This document shows positions 16,454 through 25,337 of a stretch of 32,683 nt of DNA, in pieces. Location of the stretch: positions 1-32,683 of the forward strand of contig JBBDQZ010000042.1 of the NCBI GenBank assembly GCA_040905705.1. The letters are read 5' to 3'. Every line of letters begins with the position of its first letter. The first letter of the stretch is position 1. The notes beneath the pieces are model-generated. The model saw only the letters and a list, made by a program, of their open reading frames with translations. It did no database searches and was not told the DNA's origin. The position numbers were made by a program, and so were the translations under genes. The DNA comes from JBBDQZ01 sp040905705. GTDB taxonomy: Bacteria; Bacteroidota; Rhodothermia; Balneolales; Natronogracilivirgulaceae.

Positions 16454-18100
16454 TTATCCCAGCTTTTCTACAGCCGCACTCAGTCGCCGGACTACCTCAG
16501 CCCGGCCCAGCAATTCCAGGGATTCAAACAAGTCCGGGCCCGATCCGGTACCCGTAACCGCCACTCGCAAGGGCATCATGAGCTTTCCCATCCCGATCCC
16601 CTCTTCTTCGATCATATCGGTCAAAATCCGCTTCAGCTCCGCTGCCCGAAACGTATCTTCTTCCAGCCGGGCAATCCGGTCACGATATTGCAATATACGC
16701 TCCGGTGTCTCCTCTTTCCATCCTTTTCTGACGGCTTTTTCGTCGTATTCCACCGGGGCTTCAAAGAAAAACCGACCCGCTTCCAGCATATCCGGCAGAC
16801 GAGAGACCCGCTCTTTGAGTAACCTGGCCACGCCGGACATATACGATTTGTCGTATATCCGTGACTTTTGCAGATTGTCAGGCCCATCCCGTCCCGAAGT
16901 GCGGCCTGCCGGGAGATCCATGGTTTCTTCTGTCGTGCCTTCCGACACGCCTCCCCCTGTCATACCATATAATTCCTGTTCCCGAATCAGTTCGATCAGC
17001 TCGCCGGCCAGTTCCTCATCACTTTTCTCCCGCATGTAATGTTCATTAAACCATAGCAACTTATTGTAATCGAATACGGCGCCGCTCTTCCCGACATGTT
17101 CGAACGAAAACGCTTTCACCATCTCCTCCAGATTGAGTAGCTCACGATCATCCCCCGGACTCCAACCCAATAACACAAGAAAATTGAGCAGGGCCTCCGG
17201 CTCGTAATGCCCTACCCGGTAATCCTTCACATTGACCGGAATGCCCTCCTCCACGGCTTTGCGTTTGGAGAGCTTGCCGCCACCGGGCGACATAATCAGT
17301 GGCAGATGCGCCATTGCCGGCCGGCTCCATCCCAGATAACGGTAGAGCAATAGGTGCTTGGGCGTCGAGCTGAGCCACTCCTCTCCACGGATTACATGTG
17401 AAATAGCCATTTCGTGATCATCGACTACATTGGCAAGATGGTAGGTCGGCATTCCGTCAGCCTTCAGCAACACCTGGTCGTCGAGCTCGCTGGTCTCAAA
17501 CGATACGGAACCGCGAACCAGATCGTCAAACTGTATGGACTCATTGGAAGGAATTTTTAAACGAATTACATAATCTGCGTTTTCATTCAACAGACGAGCA
17601 CACTCATCTGCCGGCAAGGCCAGGCTATTGCGCATCTGCATGCGGGTTTGTGGATCATACTTCGGGGTGGGATTATCATGTGTGCGCAACCGGTCACGCA
17701 TCGACTCAATCTCCTCGACGGTATCAAATGCATAATAGGCAAAACCCTTTTCAATGAGTCGTTGTGCATAGTTTATATATCTATCCCTGCGTTCGCTCTG
17801 GTGATAGGGCCCGAACGCACCTGTATCCGAATGGCTTTTTTCGGCAGTTATCTTCGAAGCATGCCCCACGGCATCAAGAGGCCCTTCATCGAAATCCAGG
17901 CCAGTCCATGACAAGCTTTCCAGAATATCTTTTTCCGCATCTTCCATATACCTGCTACGGTCCGTATCTTCAATGCGAAGCACCAAAGTGCCGCCCTGTT
18001 GCCTGGCAAATAGATAGTTGTACAATGCGGTCCGCAGGCCGCCGATGTGCAGCAAACCGGTGGGCGAAGGGGCAAATCGAACTCGAACATCGGAACTCAT
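16454..18100 (-). CDS. gltX: Glutamyl-tRNA synthetase
   Basis: A class I aminoacyl-tRNA synthetase charging tRNA-Glu with glutamate. The N-terminal RFAPSPTGLLHIGGLRTALY holds the HIGH-type motif at residues 18-21. RIEDTDRSR follows, and the KMSKS-type loop is K276-LSKR. The anticodon-binding helical domain fills the C-terminus. At 548 residues it is somewhat longer than usual. A Gly/Thr/Glu-rich stretch at about residues 376-415 looks like a lineage-specific insertion. It is transcribed away from the WbqC-like gene and toward ggt, 174 bp apart. Confidence 0.96.
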   Translation of the reverse strand: MSSDVRVRFAPSPTGLLHIGGLRTALYNYLFARQQGGTLVLRIEDTDRSRYMEDAEKDILESLSWTGLDFDEGPLDAVGHASKITAEKSHSDTGAFGPYHQSERRDRYINYAQRLIEKGFAYYAFDTVEEIESMRDRLRTHDNPTPKYDPQTRMQMRNSLALPADECARLLNENADYVIRLKIPSNESIQFDDLVRGSVSFETSELDDQVLLKADGMPTYHLANVVDDHEMAISHVIRGEEWLSSTPKHLLLYRYLGWSRPAMAHLPLIMSPGGGKLSKRKAVEEGIPVNVKDYRVGHYEPEALLNFLVLLGWSPGDDRELLNLEEMVKAFSFEHVGKSGAVFDYNKLLWFNEHYMREKSDEELAGELIELIREQELYGMTGGGVSEGTTEETMDLPAGRTSGRDGPDNLQKSRIYDKSYMSGVARLLKERVSRLPDMLEAGRFFFEAPVEYDEKAVRKGWKEETPERILQYRDRIARLEEDTFRAAELKRILTDMIEEEGIGMGKLMMPLRVAVTGTGSGPDLFESLELLGRAEVVRRLSAAVEKLG

Positions 18101-18204
18101 GCTTTCTCAGTTTTTTTGATCAGATTGGATAAGTTTGTATACCATAGTAGATTTCTCCGTTTGCATAAAATACTGACTATTTTAGTGGCGACAAATCGGA
18201 TCCG

Positions 18205-19005
18205 ATGATCGTGAAAAAACCGGAACTTCAACACTCTCCTCAACCTTCTGCACTTGCCCTTTTGTTGCCGGGTTATTCGCCCGGCCTTGCATGGATGGCC
18301 TGTGCTCTGAATGCCGGACGGGTTCTGCTGGATGACCTTCATCCCTTTTCACGGAAAAGCAAAGTACATCGAACCAAAATCCGGACCCCCGACGGGCACC
18401 AATGGCTTACCCTTCCGATTATTTCCGAAGACCGGGGCAAGCCGATCAACCGGGTACGCATGGATGAGCGCCGTCCCTGGCTGATGTACCATCTACGGGC
18501 GTTGGAATTCAATTACCGCAACAGTCTCTATTATGATTTATACGAGCCGGAGATCCGCTCCGATCTGGAGGCGGCAGCGGAATGCGAGCTTCTTATCGAT
18601 GCGATACGGCATCTGATGGAGCGTCAGTGGGCTTATCTGGATTTAGGCAGTTTCCCGGAATGGATGAGCGGCCGGTTGAGCGAATGTTCAGGCAATGACA
18701 CTGAACGTGCTTTGCCCATGGAGCATCCGGATGCAACATCGCAAACATCCGGCAATAACCCCCGCGACAATCATATCCGGGAATGCGCCGGGCTGAGTCC
18801 GTCTGCTTCAATAACGATCTGGCAGGAACCCGACAGCCGGAATTACCAGAAGCCCCATCCCAATGCCGTCCCGTCCTCTTTTACCCCTCCTGAGTATCGC
18901 CAGCACTTCCCGGGATTTGTACCCGGTTGCGGCATACTGGACCTGCTATTTGAATACGGGCCCGAGGCATGGATGATTCTGGATCGTATGATCGATCACC
19001 ATTAG
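18205..19005 (+). CDS. WbqC-like family protein
   Basis: A 266-aa protein with the WbqC family pattern: LALLLPGYSPGLAWMACAL near the N-terminus, DDLHPFSRKSKVHRTKI and WLTLPIISEDRGKPINRVRMDE, then RPWLMYHLRALEFNYRNS. The C-terminus has SFTPPEYRQHFPGFVPGCGILDLLFEYGP, also typical. WbqC homologues are found in O-antigen and polysaccharide loci, but their biochemical role is not settled. Residues about 152-215 are a low-complexity insertion compared with the compact core. No SD is visible before the ATG. It is divergent from gltX. Confidence 0.8.
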   Translation: MIVKKPELQHSPQPSALALLLPGYSPGLAWMACALNAGRVLLDDLHPFSRKSKVHRTKIRTPDGHQWLTLPIISEDRGKPINRVRMDERRPWLMYHLRALEFNYRNSLYYDLYEPEIRSDLEAAAECELLIDAIRHLMERQWAYLDLGSFPEWMSGRLSECSGNDTERALPMEHPDATSQTSGNNPRDNHIRECAGLSPSASITIWQEPDSRNYQKPHPNAVPSSFTPPEYRQHFPGFVPGCGILDLLFEYGPEAWMILDRMIDHH

Positions 19006-19069
19006 AATCGCTATCCGCTCATCAATATATACTCCAAACAAATCGCTTTTATAAAAAAAATGCTATAAT

Positions 19070-19110
19070 AAGCTAACAATTCTTTGATTTGTCACTTCTC
19101 CTGTTAGCTT
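19070..19110 (+). terminator. Inverted repeat after the WbqC-like gene, possible terminator or operator
   Basis: A perfect 9-bp inverted repeat, AAGCTAACA (19070-19078) and TGTTAGCTT (19102-19110), has a 23-nt loop in the 212-bp gap. No clear T-run follows, so it may instead be a regulator site for the dehydrogenase gene starting at 19218. Confidence 0.3.
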
Positions 19111-19217
19111 TATCACGTTCTTATTCTACCAGCTTTCAGAGTTTACATTTTAACCGTTATCATAAATATTGATACCGTTCGTAATTATTCAATGCTCACC
19201 AGGAAGGCGTACTCACT

Positions 19218-22124
19218 ATGTCAGCAACGCTCTCACTTCCGAAATTTCATACCGACAAGCTCACCCGGCGACTGTATGCCAGTGATGCTTCCATGTACGA
19301 AGAAATTCCCGCCGCCGTTACTTTTCCTCAAAACACAGACGATCTCAATGCACTGATTGCCTATGCAAGGCAAAACGGGCTGTCCATAACCATGCGTGCT
19401 GCGGGCACAAGCCTGGCCGGACAAACTACAGGCGACGGTGTTATTGCCGATATATCCCGGTTCATGACCCGGATACTGAAGGTTGATCCGGAAAACCGTA
19501 CTGCCCGTGTCCAGCCCGGAGTCATCCGGGATCAATTGAACCGTGAAGCCGGTGTCCACGGCCTCCTCTTCGGCCCGGACACCTCCACCACGGATCGCTG
19601 TATGCTGGGCGGCATGATCGGAAACAATTCCTGCGGATCCTACTCGATCAAGTACGGTACTACACGTGAACATGTACTTGAGCTGGATGTTGTCCTGGGC
19701 GACGGTTCAACAGTAACATTCAAGCCGCTCTCCGGGACGGAACTGGAAGAAAAAATGAAACTGGATTCGTTTGAAGGGCAGCTGTACCGGGAAATGATCG
19801 AGCTGCTCACAGTGAACCGGGAGCTGATACGGGACAAATTCCCTCATCCCGATATAATAAGACGTAATACCGGGTATGCGCTGGACAGATTGTGCGAAAT
19901 GCATCCGTTGACTCCCGGCGGCCGGCCGTTCAATATGTGCGAGCTGCTATGTGGAAGTGAAGGGACATTAGCTCTTGTTACGGAAGCGGTAGTCCGTCTC
20001 GAACCTGTCGAAAAGGAGAAACTGTTGCTTATTCCGCAGTTTGAATCGCTGCATGAAGCCCTCCGCAGTACCGTCGAGGCTGTAGCTTTTGAGCCGGCCG
20101 CAGTGGAACTGATTGATGAATTTATCCTCAATGCAACCAGGGGCAATGTTGAACATAACCGGAACAGGTTTTTTCTGAAAGGGGATCCCAAAGCACTTTT
20201 GCTGATTGAGTTTCAGGGTGATGACCGGGACGATCTTCGCGATCGTGCCGCAAAGCTCAAAAATCATCTTGAAATAAAAAATTTGGGATATGCTCACACC
20301 ATTATGGAAGACCCTTCCATAATGGCACGTGTCTGGAATTTACGTAAAGCCGGCCTCGGTTTGCTGATGGGTTATCTCTCCGACTCCAAATCCCCCGAGT
20401 TCGTTGACGACACCGCCGTCCGTGTAGAAGATCTGCCTGATTACATTACAGAGTTTCAGGTTATACTTAATAAATACGACACGCAATGTGTTTACTACGC
20501 CCATGCATCGGTCGGAGAGCTCCATTTGCGCCCCATCCTGAATATTAAATCGCAGGAGGGACTCGATAAAATGAAAGCCATCGCTGTGGATGTAGCTGAT
20601 CTGGTGAAAAAATACCGTGGCTCACTTTCCGGCGAACACGGTGACGGCCGGCTTCGATCGCATCTGATAGAACGTATGATGGGCCGGGAAGTACTGGAAC
20701 TTTTCCACCGGGTAAAAAATATCTGGGATCCGGAACATTTGTTCAACCGGGGGAAAATCGTCGATTCCGAGCCGATGGATGTGGATTTACGCTACTCCCC
20801 GGCCTATAAAAATGTTGAAGTGGACACCGTCTTCAAATGGCGGACAGAAAACGGATTCAGCGAGGCCCTTGAGCTGTGCAACGGCGCCGGCGTCTGCCGT
20901 AAAAAAGCCGAAAGTGGCGGCACCATGTGCCCTTCCTACATGGCCACCCTGGATGAAAAAGACAGCACCCGCGGCCGTGCCAACGTTTTCCGCCAAATAT
21001 TCTCAGAGCAACAGAAAAACGGGTTTGCTTCAAATGAGATCAAAGCGGCACTGGAGCTCTGTCTCAGCTGCAAAGCCTGTAAAACGGAGTGTCCGGCTAA
21101 TGTCGATATGGCACGGATGAAGGCCGAATTCACTCATGGATGGCATCAAAAACACGGGGTAAGCCTGGCTTCCCGCTTCTTCGGGAACCCGGCGGCCATT
21201 TATCCGCTTGCCGGAACATTTGCAACCTTCACCAACTATCTGAATCAACTTCCCCCGGTAAAGGGTATCCTTCAACATTTTCTCCATATTCATCCGAAAC
21301 GCAAGCTGCCCGAATTTACCACTCAGACCTTTACATCCTGGTATCGAAAGCATCGTAAAAACCTTCCCGGTACAGTCCCTGGCGATGAGAGGCCGAAAGT
21401 CGTCCTGTTGGTCGACTGGTTCACGGATTATCATGAGCCCTCCATCGCCCGGGCGGCTCTGAATGTACTCGAAAGGTTGAACTGTTATGTGAACGTAGTG
21501 GGGCCGGTAGAAAGCGGACGCACCCAGCTTTCGCGCGGACTTCTCGACAAAGCCAGGGCGATTGCTGAAGAGAATATCCGCAATTTAATGCCGTATGTGA
21601 GTGCAGGATTTCGTCTGATAGGGTTCGAACCCAGCGAAATTCTTACTTTCCGGGACGAATATCTCGACTTGTGCGAAGACGATCAACTTGCCGATGCCCG
21701 TTCCGTCGGAAACGCTTCTATGATGATTGAAGAATTTTTATCGTCTGATGAAATCGATCCAAAGGTTGTTTCCGCGCATTTCAATGGTGCCCGGGAAAAA
21801 GTTCATGTTCACGGCCATTGTCATGCCAAGGCTTTAACCGGTATGGCACCGGTTCTTACGGCTCTTGAACGGGCAGGCTATCAGCCGGTGGAACTTCAGA
21901 CAGGTTGTTGCGGCATGGCGGGGAGCTTCGGATATGAAGAAAATAATTACGAAGTATCCATGCAAATAGGCGAACTATCACTATTTCCATCCATACGAAA
22001 ACTGAATGAAAAAGCGGTGATCTGCGCACATGGATTCTCATGCCGGCACCAGATAGCAGACGGGACTAACAGATCCGGACAACACACAGCCGGGATTATC
22101 TGGGAAAGCAGAAGAGACTATTGA
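19218..22124 (+). CDS. FAD/Fe-S D-2-hydroxyacid dehydrogenase (D-lactate dehydrogenase type, fused GlcD-GlcF form)
   Basis: A full-length 968-aa membrane-associated respiratory enzyme of the D-lactate/glycolate dehydrogenase superfamily. The FAD domain shows RAAGTSLAGQTTGDG near residues 60-75 and MIGNNSCGSYSIKYGT. The FAD-oxidase C domain ends with HASVGELHLRPIL and SGEHGDGRLRSHLIERM. Two Fe-S ligand groups follow, CNGAGVCRKK with CPSY and CLSCKACKTECP. A CCG-type domain carries HGHCHAKAL and GCCGMAGSFGYE. This layout fuses the GlcD and GlcF functions in one chain. The substrate is probably D-lactate or glycolate. AGGAAGG lies 10 nt before the ATG. It is a paralogue of the partial gene at 1-1398. 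Confidence 0.92.
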   Translation: MSATLSLPKFHTDKLTRRLYASDASMYEEIPAAVTFPQNTDDLNALIAYARQNGLSITMRAAGTSLAGQTTGDGVIADISRFMTRILKVDPENRTARVQPGVIRDQLNREAGVHGLLFGPDTSTTDRCMLGGMIGNNSCGSYSIKYGTTREHVLELDVVLGDGSTVTFKPLSGTELEEKMKLDSFEGQLYREMIELLTVNRELIRDKFPHPDIIRRNTGYALDRLCEMHPLTPGGRPFNMCELLCGSEGTLALVTEAVVRLEPVEKEKLLLIPQFESLHEALRSTVEAVAFEPAAVELIDEFILNATRGNVEHNRNRFFLKGDPKALLLIEFQGDDRDDLRDRAAKLKNHLEIKNLGYAHTIMEDPSIMARVWNLRKAGLGLLMGYLSDSKSPEFVDDTAVRVEDLPDYITEFQVILNKYDTQCVYYAHASVGELHLRPILNIKSQEGLDKMKAIAVDVADLVKKYRGSLSGEHGDGRLRSHLIERMMGREVLELFHRVKNIWDPEHLFNRGKIVDSEPMDVDLRYSPAYKNVEVDTVFKWRTENGFSEALELCNGAGVCRKKAESGGTMCPSYMATLDEKDSTRGRANVFRQIFSEQQKNGFASNEIKAALELCLSCKACKTECPANVDMARMKAEFTHGWHQKHGVSLASRFFGNPAAIYPLAGTFATFTNYLNQLPPVKGILQHFLHIHPKRKLPEFTTQTFTSWYRKHRKNLPGTVPGDERPKVVLLVDWFTDYHEPSIARAALNVLERLNCYVNVVGPVESGRTQLSRGLLDKARAIAEENIRNLMPYVSAGFRLIGFEPSEILTFRDEYLDLCEDDQLADARSVGNASMMIEEFLSSDEIDPKVVSAHFNGAREKVHVHGHCHAKALTGMAPVLTALERAGYQPVELQTGCCGMAGSFGYEENNYEVSMQIGELSLFPSIRKLNEKAVICAHGFSCRHQIADGTNRSGQHTAGIIWESRRDY

Positions 22125-22166
22125 TACAAAACCCCTGGTTAAATTGCAATAAAGGAGAAATAGTTG

Positions 22167-22211
22167 ATGGCAAAAAACAATTATGATCTTATAACCGGCA
22201 GGCCGAAATAA
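22167..22211 (+). CDS. Possible 14-codon mini-ORF with its own SD
   Basis: An ATG at 22167 preceded by AAAGGAG (22151-22157 region, about 8-nt spacing) opens a 14-codon frame MAKNNYDLITGRPK ending in TAA. It lies 42 bp after the dehydrogenase stop and converges with the PAS gene. It could be a microprotein, a gene remnant or chance. Nothing else supports it. Confidence 0.25.
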   Translation: MAKNNYDLITGRPK

Positions 22212-22226
22212 TACCCATACGTTTCG

Positions 22227-23492
22227 CTATTTATACTGAGCGTCTTGCCAGTGTTGGTTGACAAGGGCAACCGCACCTTTAATATCAAACTTGTTGATAT
22301 CAGCATCCCTTGAATAATCCATCACCTGTATCTCTTGCCCTTCTTTGTCTATAATGCGGTATTCCGTGCACATGGATTTTCCTTCTGCCGCCTTTTTCAA
22401 ATGTACCATTACTTTTTTTTGATCCTCGGGATGAATCAACTTTTTCCAGCCTTCACACCCTTCACACTCTGCCGGCGTATAGCCGGTGATATTCTGGATA
22501 TCTCCTGAGATCCAGCGAAAACCGGGTTCTCCCTGCTCATTAATGTTCAGACAATATTTGAAATCGCTCCTGGTATTGAAAAGTCGATGGAAATCCCTGT
22601 TACGCTGATTGAGCGTTTTAAGTACTCTCTTACGCAGAGAAAAATTACTGATCTCCATACGCACTACCCGTTCTCTTTTTAATTCAATTGGATGAATGGT
22701 GGCTTCAACCTGGACCGGAACACCACTTTTATGTTGAAAAATTAACCGGTAAGAGTTCTGCGTCGCGAAATTCTCTTTCCACAGCTCATCAAACCGTTTT
22801 CTGAGTATGTTTCCATGTTTTTCCGGCATAATCTCCCACACCTTCATCCTCAGAAGCTCCTCTTTTTCAAACCCGACGAGCTCTTGAAGAGCCTTATTTG
22901 CAGAATAAACGGAACCGTCACGGGCAATATCCAACTTCATAAGTTTGGACCATTCATATAAATCATCCGCCTCCGCTTTGCTGTCAATCAATGATTGCTC
23001 CAGGCGTTTTCGCTCGTAAATATCCTGTTGATAAGAAACCCAGTGTGTGATTTTTCCATCCTCATTAATCAGCGGATGAACATCCCACCGGTTAATGAAC
23101 TCGGATCCATCTTTCCTGTAGTTGACCGTTTGACCAAAAAAGGCTTTGCCGTTACTCAGGGATTCCTTCAAACGGGCCAGTGTTTTGTTGTCCGTTTTCG
23201 GACCCTGTAAAATTCTCGGTGTTTTTCCAATCACCTCCTGTCTGGAATATCCGGTCATTCGTTCAAACCCTTCATTGACATACACAATTTTGGGGCCTGG
23301 TTTTTCCAGTTCCAATTCAGTAATAAGAATGGCATCGTAATCATTGCGAATGGCCGCCTCCAGCAAGTACAAATCTTTAACAGCCCGTTCTTTTTCTTCA
23401 ATAATATTTTCAAATAAATCTTTCAACTCCTCAACGGATTCCTCATTCTTCGCATGCGTCCGAAGAATGGCCATAACTTCAAGAATATCCAT
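22227..23492 (-). CDS. Triple-PAS-domain protein without output domain
   Basis: The 421-aa cytosolic protein starts with a short coiled coil (residues about 15-45, rich in Glu and Lys). Three PAS domains follow at about 48-155, 175-285 and 300-412. PAS1 has YVNEGFERMTGYSRQEVIGK and GKTPRILQGPKTD and is followed by the PAC-like YRKDGSEFINRWDVHP. PAS2 has VYSANKALQELVGFEKEELL, and PAS3 has ITGYTPAECEGCEGWKKLIHPED. No histidine kinase, GGDEF, EAL or HTH region follows. It probably acts as a stand-alone sensor or partner protein. The position of the LOV photo-active cysteine is Pro in PAS1, so light sensing is not expected. The ligand is unknown. Confidence 0.82.
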   Translation of the reverse strand: MDILEVMAILRTHAKNEESVEELKDLFENIIEEKERAVKDLYLLEAAIRNDYDAILITELELEKPGPKIVYVNEGFERMTGYSRQEVIGKTPRILQGPKTDNKTLARLKESLSNGKAFFGQTVNYRKDGSEFINRWDVHPLINEDGKITHWVSYQQDIYERKRLEQSLIDSKAEADDLYEWSKLMKLDIARDGSVYSANKALQELVGFEKEELLRMKVWEIMPEKHGNILRKRFDELWKENFATQNSYRLIFQHKSGVPVQVEATIHPIELKRERVVRMEISNFSLRKRVLKTLNQRNRDFHRLFNTRSDFKYCLNINEQGEPGFRWISGDIQNITGYTPAECEGCEGWKKLIHPEDQKKVMVHLKKAAEGKSMCTEYRIIDKEGQEIQVMDYSRDADINKFDIKGAVALVNQHWQDAQYK

Positions 23493-23824
23493 AATAAAAT
23501 ACTTGTTTAAATAAAAGCCTGCGATCCAAAAACAGACTGATTAGCCGTGAACGGCATACGCTCAATAAAACATATAAGCCGTCAGACAAACGCGAGCACA
23601 CCCGGTGAAACAGCTAAAACCCCGGTGAATCACATAAGCAACTTGAAGATCACAAAGCGCTCAATGTAAGCGCATAAGTAAAACACTTATGATGAATAAG
23701 TGCACCGGGTCACAAAAACGTTCCATTGATTCATGATTTTTTTGATATAAGGCAACCTGTGCCTCATAACGGTAGTATGGTTATTGTAAAACCGACTCTT
23801 TGAATAAACCTCTGAAAAATTCAG
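23493..23824. other. 332-bp intergenic region with nested inverted repeats, possible structured RNA
   Basis: No gene is visible between the divergent PAS and cytochrome genes. Within it, ACCCGGTG (23600-23607) pairs with CACCGGGT (23703-23710) as an outer stem. Inner stems are GCGCT/AGCGC (657-661/669-673 of 23 kb) and two mutually exclusive hairpins: CATAAGT/ACTTATG (23673-23679/23685-23691) and CACTTAT/ATAAGTG (23684-23690/23696-23702). CCCGGTGAA is also directly repeated at 23601 and 23621. The region must also hold promoters for both flanking genes. Confidence 0.4.
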
Positions 23825-24244
23825 ATGGCATCTGATTGTTTTATAGAAGCATTTGGAAAATTAATTTTTAAAGGATTGATAATGTTACTGATATTTACAG
23901 CTTGTGACGATAATTCGATAACCGGCCGTGATCCGGAAGAGGATGCCTCCTTTAAAACCCATGTGCTTCCTATCTTTGAAGATAACTGTACATTTTGTCA
24001 CTCATCCGATAGTCCGCAAAACGGTGTGGCTCTGGACAGTTATCAGGCGGTAATGCAAAGTGTCGGCCAGCAATACGGCCGGTCGGTTGTTGAGCCGGGT
24101 GATGCAGATGCCAGTCCGATCTACAACAAGATCAATCCCAACCCACAGCACGGAGTGAGGATGCCTTTTGAATCAACACCATTGTCCGACAATCAGATAG
24201 AGACCATTAGAGATTGGATCAATGATGGAGCCCCAAATAACTAA
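23825..24244 (+). CDS. Small one-haem c-type cytochrome lipoprotein
   Basis: A 139-aa exported protein. Residues 1-27 resemble a lipoprotein signal ending in FTAC (C27), so it is probably anchored in a membrane facing the periplasm. The haem-binding CTFCH is at 55-59. A likely axial Met lies in RMPFESTPLSDNQIETIRDWINDGA, the C-terminal pattern common in short c-type cytochromes of the planctomycete-cytochrome-C type. It is probably an electron carrier; its partner is unknown. A good SD (AAGGA) precedes an internal ATG at 23882, but that start would leave only seven residues before the lipobox cysteine, so the upstream ATG is preferred. That upstream ATG lies in a short inverted repeat (TCTGAA/TTCAGA). 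Confidence 0.75.
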   Translation: MASDCFIEAFGKLIFKGLIMLLIFTACDDNSITGRDPEEDASFKTHVLPIFEDNCTFCHSSDSPQNGVALDSYQAVMQSVGQQYGRSVVEPGDADASPIYNKINPNPQHGVRMPFESTPLSDNQIETIRDWINDGAPNN

Positions 24245-24268
24245 CAGGGTACCCGCCGGAAGGATTTG

Positions 24269-24350
24269 ACCGGCCCCGTACCGGTGTCTTTACAAAAAGC
24301 CGTGGCTGGTGAAAAAATAGAAGAGACGCGGCACGGTCGACGGGGCCGGT
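24269..24350. terminator. Long-arm inverted repeat between convergent genes, possible bidirectional terminator
   Basis: ACCGGCCCCGT (24269-24279) and ACGGGGCCGGT (24340-24350) are a perfect 11-bp GC-rich inverted repeat enclosing 60 nt. TTATTTTA follows on the plus side. It sits between the cytochrome and cdaA genes, which converge. The long loop is unusual for a simple terminator, so a small palindromic repeat element is the alternative. Confidence 0.45.
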
Positions 24351-24430
24351 TATTTTACCAACTGCCTTCGGTCACTCTGAATCAAATCCAGCCGGGTAGC
24401 TGACCTTGGCAAAATTCCGGGCCAATCGGG

Positions 24431-25243
24431 TCAATTGGCCTCCAATTCGGATTGACGAAAACTGGTTATATCCGGATCATCCATTTGCTCTTCACCCAGA
24501 TGCTTTTGCATTTCATAACGCAGTTTCTGAATCGTCATTCCACTGGTTAGCAGTCCGTTATGTGCCACCGATATTCGTCCGGTCTCCTCAGAAACCACCA
24601 CCACCATTACATCGTTTACTTCACTGATACCCAGGGCAGCCCGATGACGCGTCCCGAATACAGAGGAAATGTTGGGATTCTGGCTAATGGGTAGATAAGC
24701 GCTTGCTGCAACGATCTTGCTGTCACGAATAATCAGTGCCCCGTCATGCAGGGGAGTACCCTTATTGAATATCGTCATTATCAGTTCGGAACTGATCTTT
24801 GAATTGATCTCGACTCCCAGATCTACAAGATCATGCAGGGTGGCCTCTTTCGCAAATACGATCAGGGCTCCGGTTTTTGAACGTGACAAGGATTTGACTG
24901 CTTCAATCACTTCCTCAATCACCGAAACAGATCCTCCCCGATCAAAAAACTTGTACAGACGGGAGTTTTGCCCAATGTTGTAAAGCACCTTTCGAATCTC
25001 CGGTTGAAAAATGATGATCACGGCAAGAACGCCAACATCCAGAAGCCGGCGAAGCACAAAATTGATAGTGGTGAGCCCGAACAGACTGACCATTGCATTC
25101 ACTCCGAAAACCATGAGCAGGCCAATAACAACCGGAATGGCAAATGATCCCCGAATCCATCGATAAAGCAAAACGATGACCATCGCTATTATCAGCGTCT
25201 CTATAAGATCTTTCAGACCGAATTCAAGAAATCCTAATGGCAT
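24431..25243 (-). CDS. cdaA: Diadenylate cyclase CdaA
   Basis: This membrane enzyme makes cyclic di-AMP from two ATP. Three N-terminal transmembrane helices (residues about 8-80) are followed by a DisA_N/DAC domain with both catalytic motifs, PLHDGALII (DGA) and GTRHRAALG (RHR). The length of 270 aa is typical of CdaA. The ATG at 25243 (MPLGFLEF) is preferred to a GTG three codons upstream. It lies 94 bp after folP, an arrangement common in Bacteroidota. No CdaR or GlmM gene is nearby in the window. Confidence 0.95.
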   Translation of the reverse strand: MPLGFLEFGLKDLIETLIIAMVIVLLYRWIRGSFAIPVVIGLLMVFGVNAMVSLFGLTTINFVLRRLLDVGVLAVIIIFQPEIRKVLYNIGQNSRLYKFFDRGGSVSVIEEVIEAVKSLSRSKTGALIVFAKEATLHDLVDLGVEINSKISSELIMTIFNKGTPLHDGALIIRDSKIVAASAYLPISQNPNISSVFGTRHRAALGISEVNDVMVVVVSEETGRISVAHNGLLTSGMTIQKLRYEMQKHLGEEQMDDPDITSFRQSELEAN

Positions 25244-25337
25244 GATACCCACCGCAGTGTTGCATAATGATGGTTGAGATGAAAAGAAAGAACGTAACGG
25301 TATTTCGACATGGTTACACTTATCCGATACAGTTTGA

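Noticed and set aside
23100..23260. PAS1 of the triple-PAS protein as a LOV blue-light sensor
   Set aside because: The stretch GKTPRILQG resembles the LOV motif GRNCRFLQ, but the flavin-reactive Cys is Pro.
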